Positions 59,246-64,000 of a stretch of DNA of 64,000 nt are shown piece by piece; position 1 is the first letter of the stretch; the number at the start of each line of letters is the position of its first letter. Made by a program: the position numbers and the translations under genes. The notes below the pieces were generated by a model. The model saw nothing but the letters and a program-made list of their open reading frames with translations, did no database searches and was not told the origin of the DNA. Source of the DNA: Pontibacterium granulatum (lineage in GTDB: Bacteria > Pseudomonadota > Gammaproteobacteria > Pseudomonadales > Balneatricaceae); contig NZ_JASBRH010000014.1 in the NCBI RefSeq assembly GCF_029961155.1, positions 41,800 through 105,799 of the forward strand, in the 5' to 3' direction.

Positions 59246-59617
59246 TTAATCCTGATTGAGCACCAGGTTTTCGATCTGTTCACGCAGCGCAGAGTACTGA
59301 CCCAGCTCTTCAGGCATGAAGTACAACTTATAGTAGCAACGTTCGACCAGTCGGCCTTTGGTTTCACGCACGGTTTCTTTGTAAGAGCCGTACAGATAGC
59401 TCATCTGCAAGTGAATCACGCGGGTGTTGACCGGTACGGTCAGCTCATGGTGTTCCAGATCGAAACGGGTTTTGCTTTCCTTGATGGTGTAGAAGGAAAC
59501 TTCCGCTACATGGCTCAGATTGATCAGGAAGTTAGAGGTGACAGGAACCAGGTGGCGCTTTTCCAAGCCGTTGTGTTCCATGTAGATACCGCAGTTTTTT
59601 CTGATCTTGATAAACAT
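59246..59617 (-). CDS. Uncharacterised protein, possibly frameshifted
   Basis: A 123-residue soluble protein (MFIKIRKNCGIYMEHNGLEK at its start) of beta-rich character with LTVPVNTRVIHLQM and MPEELGQYSALREQIENLVL. AGGA precedes the start. The last codons run to GAT TAA C; skipping one T would join it to the open frame described for 59095-59245 and give a protein of about 174 residues. No family recognised. Confidence 0.6.
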   Translation of the reverse strand: MFIKIRKNCGIYMEHNGLEKRHLVPVTSNFLINLSHVAEVSFYTIKESKTRFDLEHHELTVPVNTRVIHLQMSYLYGSYKETVRETKGRLVERCYYKLYFMPEELGQYSALREQIENLVLNQD

Positions 59618-59818
59618 CGATTATTCCTGAGAGCAAGATGGTGGTTTACGTCTGCACGCATTCTATTGCGGGCATATGACAGTGCTCTTACAGTGTAGAA
59701 GGATGTTTGGTCTTAAGTCGCGTGTATTTTGCTATGTGGGAATTAAGAGGCTTACAAGAGAAACGGGCAGTGGATGTGTTTTACTGCCCGTTTGAATTTT
59801 TCGAAGATCTGAAGGGGA

Positions 59819-61036
59819 TTACTGCTCGTAGTTGCGCAGGAACGCGCCGATACGGTCTATCGCATCTGTCAGATCATCTTCCCGTGGCAGGAATACCAGA
59901 CGGAAATGCTGAGTGTCCGGCATGTTAAAGCCGCTGCCCTGTACGATCAGTACCTTCTGTTGCTGCAGCAGGTCCAACGCCATTTTTTCATCGTTCTTGA
60001 TGTTGTACTTCTTGGCGTCCAGTTTCGGGAACAGGTACAACGCACCTGCCGGTTTCGTGCAGCTCACGCCAGGAATATCGTTCAGCATCTCCCACGCCAG
60101 GTTGCGCTGTTCGTACAGACGGCCTCCCGGGCAGGTCAGTTCGTTGATGCTCTGATAGCCGCCCAGAGAAGTTTGGATGGCGTGCTGCGTTGGGACGTTG
60201 GAGCACAGGCGCATGCTGGCCAGCATGTCCAGACCTTCGATGTAGTCACGTGCCTGGTGTCTCGGGCCGCTGACAATCATCCAGCCGGAACGGAATCCTG
60301 CTGCGCGATAGGTCTTGGACAGACCGTTGAAGGTGATACAAAGTACGTCATCATCGGTTAGTGATGCGATAGACACGTGCTGTGTTTCATCGTACAGAAT
60401 CTTGTCGTAGATCTCGTCGGCGAAGATGATCAGATTCTTCTCACGTGCCAGTTCGACGATCTGCTTCAGAACCTCTTCCGGATATACAGCGCCGGTAGGG
60501 TTGTTCGGGTTGATGATAACAATGCCACGGGTACGATCGGTGATCTTGCTGCGGATATCTTCAATATCCGGAGCCCAGTCAGACTGCTCGTCACAACGGT
60601 AGTGGATCGGGTTGCCGCCACTCAAGCTTACGGCCGCAGTCCACAGTGGGTAATCCGGTGCCGGGATCAGCATCTCGTCGGTATCGTTCAGCAGGCCCTG
60701 CATCGCCATGACGATCAGCTCGGACACGCCATTGCCGATGTAAATGTCTTCGATACCTACATTACGGATGCCGTTTCGCTGGCACTCCTGCATCACCGCT
60801 TTGCGGGCGGAGAACAAACCTTTGGAATCACAGTAACCCTGGGAGGCGGGCAGGTTGTAGATCACATCCTGAATTACCTCTTCTGGTGCATCAAAGCCCC
60901 ACGGCGCCGGGTTGCCAATGTTGAGTTTCAGGATACGGTGGCCTTCCTCTTCAAGGCGCTTGGCTTCCTGCAACACTGGTCCACGGATATCGTAACAGAC
61001 GTTGATCAGCTTGTTGGATTTGCGGATTACTGGCAT
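59819..61036 (-). CDS. alaA: Alanine transaminase, AlaA type
   Basis: A 405-residue PLP aminotransferase matching the AlaA (YfbQ) group: NKLINVCYDIRGPVLQEA, LNIGNPAPWGFDAPEEV, NPNNPTGAVYP and FNGLSKTYRAAGFRSGW (PLP Lys and substrate Arg). It makes alanine from pyruvate and glutamate. I start at 61036 (MPVIRKSNKL) with AGGA upstream, in line with E. coli AlaA; a TTG 21 codons upstream is open without support. Confidence 0.9.
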   Translation of the reverse strand: MPVIRKSNKLINVCYDIRGPVLQEAKRLEEEGHRILKLNIGNPAPWGFDAPEEVIQDVIYNLPASQGYCDSKGLFSARKAVMQECQRNGIRNVGIEDIYIGNGVSELIVMAMQGLLNDTDEMLIPAPDYPLWTAAVSLSGGNPIHYRCDEQSDWAPDIEDIRSKITDRTRGIVIINPNNPTGAVYPEEVLKQIVELAREKNLIIFADEIYDKILYDETQHVSIASLTDDDVLCITFNGLSKTYRAAGFRSGWMIVSGPRHQARDYIEGLDMLASMRLCSNVPTQHAIQTSLGGYQSINELTCPGGRLYEQRNLAWEMLNDIPGVSCTKPAGALYLFPKLDAKKYNIKNDEKMALDLLQQQKVLIVQGSGFNMPDTQHFRLVFLPREDDLTDAIDRIGAFLRNYEQ

Positions 61037-61194
61037 CTTGTTGTCCTGAATAGCGTGCGCAGCGTCAAAAAGTGAACGCAAGCTACTGTTATCGCTCAAA
61101 TAAAAAGATGCGTAATAATACGCGCTTTAATAGGGTAAAAACAGCCCAAAGAGCGCATGAACCGGCCATTTAGATGCCTCAACCGGAGTGGGAT

Positions 61195-61620
61195 ATGAGT
61201 GACGATTCTAAAAAAGTAACGAAATCCGAACAGGAGTGGCGTGAACAGCTGTCACCGGAGCAGTACCGTATTTGTCGGGAAAAAGGTACTGAACGGGCGT
61301 TTACCGGGAAGTACAACAAGCATTACGAAGCAGGTACCTATACTTGTGCCTGTTGTGGGGCGCCACTGTTTGAGTCCGACAACAAATACGATTCGGGTTG
61401 TGGCTGGCCAAGTTTCTGGCAACCGGGTGACCCAGACATGATCGATGAACATCGCGATCTATCGCACGGTATGGTGCGTACCGAGGTGACTTGTTCCCGT
61501 TGTGATGCCCACCTGGGGCACGTATTCCCGGATGGCCCTAAACCAACGGGCATTCGTTATTGTATCAACTCCGCTTCGTTGGGTTTCAAACCTGAATCAG
61601 ACGATACCGAAGAAAACTAA
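61195..61620 (+). CDS. msrB: Methionine-R-sulfoxide reductase
   Basis: A 141-residue repair enzyme for oxidised methionine. Zinc-binding pairs CACC and CSRC, the conserved GCGWPSFW and the catalytic [11 protein letters not shown] are intact. GGAG precedes the ATG at 61195. The next gene follows in 18 bases. Confidence 0.95.
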   Translation: MSDDSKKVTKSEQEWREQLSPEQYRICREKGTERAFTGKYNKHYEAGTYTCACCGAPLFESDNKYDSGCGWPSFWQPGDPDMIDEHRDLSHGMVRTEVTCSRCDAHLGHVFPDGPKPTGIRYCINSASLGFKPESDDTEEN

Positions 61621-61638
61621 AGGGGAAATTTAGTCTCT

Positions 61639-62307
61639 ATGAAATCGTTCAAATGGATTTACGAGCATGCTCAAAACCATAAAGCGGGTGAGGATATTGA
61701 GGCAATGCTGCCGCAACCATTAACGCGCGAGCAGCTGGCAGCGGTGTCGGACGATCGAATTCTCTCGGATATGATGCGGCGGGTTTTTCGGGCAGGTCTG
61801 AAGCATACGTTGGTTGATGGCAAATGGCCGGAGTTTGAAAAAGCCTTCTTTGGTTTTGATCCGGAAAAGATCAGCCTGTTGAGCGACGAGCAGCTCGAAA
61901 ACATGATGCAGAACGATAAGATTATTCGTCACTGGGGTAAGATCAAGGCGGTACGGACTAACGCGTTTATGGTGAGCAGCATTGCCGAGAAGGAGGGCAG
62001 CTTTGCCCGTTTCCTGGCACAGTGGCCTGAGGATGATGTGATCTCACTGTGGGCGTTCCTAAAGAAAGAGGGTTCGCAGTTGGGCGGTAACTCCGGTCCG
62101 TACTTTCTGCGCATGATCGGAAAGGATACGTTTATTCTGACCGATGATGTTGTTGCGGCTCTTAAGGCGCAGGGTGTAATCGATAAGAAGCCAACGGCAA
62201 AGCGTGATCTGCAGAAAGTGCAGGATGCCTTTAATCAGTGGCAGCAGGAATCAGGGCGACCGATGTCGCAAATCAGCCGGTTACTTTCATACACTGTCGG
62301 TTGGTAA
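61639..62307 (+). CDS. DNA-3-methyladenine glycosylase I-like protein
   Basis: A 222-residue helix-hairpin-helix glycosylase-fold protein related to Tag. Similar segments are SDDRILSDMMRRVFRAGLKH and GKIKAVRTNAFMV, and GPYFLRMIGKDTFILTDDV carries the hairpin and probable catalytic Asp. Likely removes alkylated bases, although some members of this branch are untested. Probably co-transcribed with msrB. Confidence 0.8.
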   Translation: MKSFKWIYEHAQNHKAGEDIEAMLPQPLTREQLAAVSDDRILSDMMRRVFRAGLKHTLVDGKWPEFEKAFFGFDPEKISLLSDEQLENMMQNDKIIRHWGKIKAVRTNAFMVSSIAEKEGSFARFLAQWPEDDVISLWAFLKKEGSQLGGNSGPYFLRMIGKDTFILTDDVVAALKAQGVIDKKPTAKRDLQKVQDAFNQWQQESGRPMSQISRLLSYTVGW

Positions 62308-62310
62308 CCT

Positions 62311-62339
62311 AAAAGGCCGCTCTGAAAGCGGCCTTTTTT
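62311..62339. terminator. Terminator after the Tag-like gene
   Basis: AAAAGGCCGC pairs with GCGGCCTTTTTT. Confidence 0.85.
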
Positions 62340-62356
62340 GATCGTGGATGCGTTGC

Positions 62357-62923
62357 TTATTTGAACAACAGGAAATCCATCAGCTTGCGGTCTTTAAAGG
62401 CCCGACTCAGTGTCTCGCCAACCAGCTCGTTGAAGAGTTCTTCGTTGTCCTGCGGTGTGGGTGTATTCACAAACGGTTTGGTGGTTTGCGTTTGGTACTT
62501 GCCCATATAAAACTCACCACCTTTCTCTATCTTCAGACGTAGCGTTGTGCGGGCCTGAACTTCCTGCAGGAGGTTTTTCATGGTGGCGTCGTAGGACAGC
62601 TCGTCCAGATACACCGTCAGCGTGAACTCACCTTGCTGGAACTGAGTCACGCCCATATCTTCCAGAGCGTGTTCAACCGCATGTTCCAATTGTTCCTGAG
62701 CGTCAATCAAGGAGAGTGGCGCAGTGTTTTTCAGGCGATCGATACGTTTACCGACCAATGCTGACTTACGGGTATCCACGCCTTTTACAAGCACCACGGT
62801 GTCAGCAGGCAATTTTTGCGCCGAGGTGACTTTTGGGTGCAGATCCAGATTCTGGGCGGGAAGGCCAGAGCAGCCGGACAGGATGGCAGCCGCCAGTACA
62901 GTTGCAGTAAGCGCTTTGATCAT
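62357..62923 (-). CDS. YajG-family lipoprotein
   Basis: A 188-residue lipoprotein (LAAAILSGC) of the YajG type; mature part contains LPADTVVLVKGVDTRKSALV and VGETLSRAF. Function of the family is not established. I start at the ATG at 62923, seven bases after GGAG; the upstream frame is merely open. It lies four bases after syd. Confidence 0.8.
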   Translation of the reverse strand: MIKALTATVLAAAILSGCSGLPAQNLDLHPKVTSAQKLPADTVVLVKGVDTRKSALVGKRIDRLKNTAPLSLIDAQEQLEHAVEHALEDMGVTQFQQGEFTLTVYLDELSYDATMKNLLQEVQARTTLRLKIEKGGEFYMGKYQTQTTKPFVNTPTPQDNEELFNELVGETLSRAFKDRKLMDFLLFK

Positions 62924-62927
62924 CGTG

Positions 62928-63503
62928 TTACTCCATGTCGGGAATCTTAAGTGGTTCCAGCGTATCAAGGTAATCTGCCAGCGAGTCGGCCAGTTTACGT
63001 AATGGCTTCTTACCCGGCTGTTCCAGTAGTACCACACCGGTCTCATTATCGATACTGAGAAAATAATCGCCATCGGGTTCCGTGCAGGCGAAAAAAAATG
63101 TCAGTGGACGTTTCTGTTTGCGAAGCATCAGGGCGTGTCCGATCAGGTTGCTGCGCAAACGTTCCATGTCATCGTCGTTCCAGACCTGGAGTAGGCTAAG
63201 TTCACCGTCAGATGAACGGGCGGGCAACGGATCTGACCAGTACCGGCTGTAGAAGGCAATCAGATCCGGGTGCACAGAAACCTCCAGCGCTTCACTAAGA
63301 CGCTGAAACATGCTGTGGTTTTCTTCTTGTCTGACCGGGCGCCAAGGGACCTGTGCGTTAGGTTGTGGATGTTCTGTTGGTTCTACCTGATAGCAAGCGC
63401 TTTGCCACTCGGGATCATAGATAGCTTTTGGTGGTTTGGGCTGACATTGCTGCTGGCGGTTTATAAAACGATCAAGTGCCGCTGAAACTGAATTATCTGA
63501 CAT
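62928..63503 (-). CDS. syd: SecY-interacting protein Syd
   Basis: A 191-residue cytoplasmic protein of the Syd family that binds SecY and can disrupt faulty translocons. LDRFINRQQQ at the start, HPDLIAFYSRYWSDPLPA and FFFACTEPDGDYFLSIDNETG are typical. It is co-transcribed with the yajG-like gene. Confidence 0.9.
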   Translation of the reverse strand: MSDNSVSAALDRFINRQQQCQPKPPKAIYDPEWQSACYQVEPTEHPQPNAQVPWRPVRQEENHSMFQRLSEALEVSVHPDLIAFYSRYWSDPLPARSSDGELSLLQVWNDDDMERLRSNLIGHALMLRKQKRPLTFFFACTEPDGDYFLSIDNETGVVLLEQPGKKPLRKLADSLADYLDTLEPLKIPDME

Positions 63504-63807
63504 GTCTGAATCTTATTCGTAGGTATCCTGCTTGTTACTCTATCCGTTCCGGTTTTTGGCGTCCAAGTAACAGTGAAGAGTTCTCAGCGAAAATCTCTCT
63601 TCACGGGAACGAAATTTTTCTATTGGGTCTGAGTTGCCTAGTGCTTAAAAATAGCGGTTCGGTTTTCGGGAGTGAATTCTGGAAGCCTGTTTTTCTGGGA
63701 GCTGTACAGTAAGCAGGCATTTTTGCGCTGTTTCTGATGAAGGATTGATCAGAATTGAACAGCTTTTAAGCATTTAGAAATAAAAGAAATTTTTTTCAAT
63801 TAAGTGT
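63504..63807. other. Non-coding gap between syd and tRNA-Asp
   Basis: Contains the syd promoter region; otherwise AT-rich and without recognisable features. Confidence 0.4.
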
Positions 63808-63835
63808 TTGACAAGCAAATCAAATTCCGTAAAAT
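63808..63835 (+). promoter_or_regulatory. Promoter of tRNA-Asp
   Basis: TTGACA (63808-63813), 16 bases, TAAAAT (63830-63835): close to the sigma-70 consensus, about 70 bp before the tRNA. Confidence 0.75.
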
Positions 63836-63907
63836 TCGCACTCCGTTACAGGGCAGTAGCCCAGTACGGCGCAGGTTGATGCCAGTATGGCAACAATTTG
63901 TGAAAAA

Positions 63908-63984
63908 GGAGCGGTAGTTCAGTTGGTTAGAATACCTGCCTGTCACGCAGGGGGTCGCGGGTTCGAGTCCCGTCCGTTCCGCCA
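63908..63984 (+). tRNA. tRNA-Asp (GTC)
   Basis: A 77-base cloverleaf: acceptor GGAGCGG with CCGTTCC, D-loop AGTTGGTTAGA, anticodon loop CTGTCAC (GTC), T-loop GGTTCGAGTCC and encoded CCA. Confidence 0.97.
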
Positions 63985-64000
63985 CTTACTCACAACGTGC

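Noticed and set aside
63800..63985. Minus-strand frame across the tRNA-Asp (AERTGLEPATPCVTG...)
   Set aside because: It is the tRNA gene read backwards, a frequent false gene.

Overview
The window comes from a gammaproteobacterium, most probably a marine Oceanospirillales-type bacterium. I infer this from gene content (Pseudomonas-like nasS-nasT nitrate cluster, Syd, EpmC, HtpX, AlaA-type transaminase, PilZ and chemotaxis proteins) and from moderate GC with strong codon bias in the glycine-cleavage genes. No rRNA is present, so genus is not assigned. Most of the window is ordinary chromosome; the unusual signals are in the regulatory DNA.

Region 1 (1-15.5 kb): a sodium:solute symporter, a decayed intergenic stretch, then nitrate assimilation. 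The minus strand carries nrtA-nrtB-nrtD (ABC nitrate uptake), a NarK/NasA-type MFS nitrate transporter and a PP2C-Ser/Thr kinase fusion. A PilZ protein and a 42-residue Cys protein separate these from nasS-nasT (nitrate sensor and ANTAR antiterminator). nasA (assimilatory nitrate reductase) is divergent. Three leaders (before the MFS gene, nrtA and nasA) each combine paired hexaloop hairpins with an intrinsic terminator, the arrangement expected of NasT targets. nrtA and nasA also have sigma-54 promoters. nirBD is not in the window.

Region 2 (15.5-26.9 kb): housekeeping and small genes: YdcH-like protein, fumC, an M14 peptidase coupled to an alpha/beta hydrolase, a lipoprotein, aspartate aminotransferase, uvrB, a FecR-domain protein, thrB and an unknown gene next to lipA.

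Region 3 (26.8-37.5 kb): one-carbon metabolism of glycine and serine: lipA, gcvT, an XRE-cupin regulator, sdaA, glyA, gcvH and gcvP. A repeated palindrome lies upstream of both gcvT and sdaA and is probably the regulator's operator. A 263-bp MITE-like element sits exactly at the gcvT stop codon.

Region 4 (37.5-48.4 kb): an M48 lipoprotein peptidase, a LuxR solo with a coupled upstream micro-ORF, enoyl-CoA hydratase, a PAS/sigma-54 activator, epmC, a Sco protein, and a metal-homeostasis block. That block has a Zur-box-controlled COG0523 GTPase with a His-Asp tract, two tandem Fur-box RNA transcription units without convincing ORFs, and an orphan ArsR regulator.

Region 5 (48.4-64 kb): stand-alone trpB, an MCP with a C-terminal sensor domain, a WGR-like protein, pdxB, a second PilZ protein, an ATP-NAD kinase family protein, small membrane and lipoproteins, an IS3-type remnant, a cytochrome c, htpX, an RlmI-like methyltransferase, an exonuclease-like protein, a probable frameshifted gene, alaA, msrB, a Tag-like glycosylase, yajG, syd and tRNA-Asp.

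The strongest candidate for something undescribed is the pair of tandem Fur-controlled RNAs at 46987-47603. Their 5' and 3' modules are conserved, while the two central hairpins have diverged in sequence but kept their fold.
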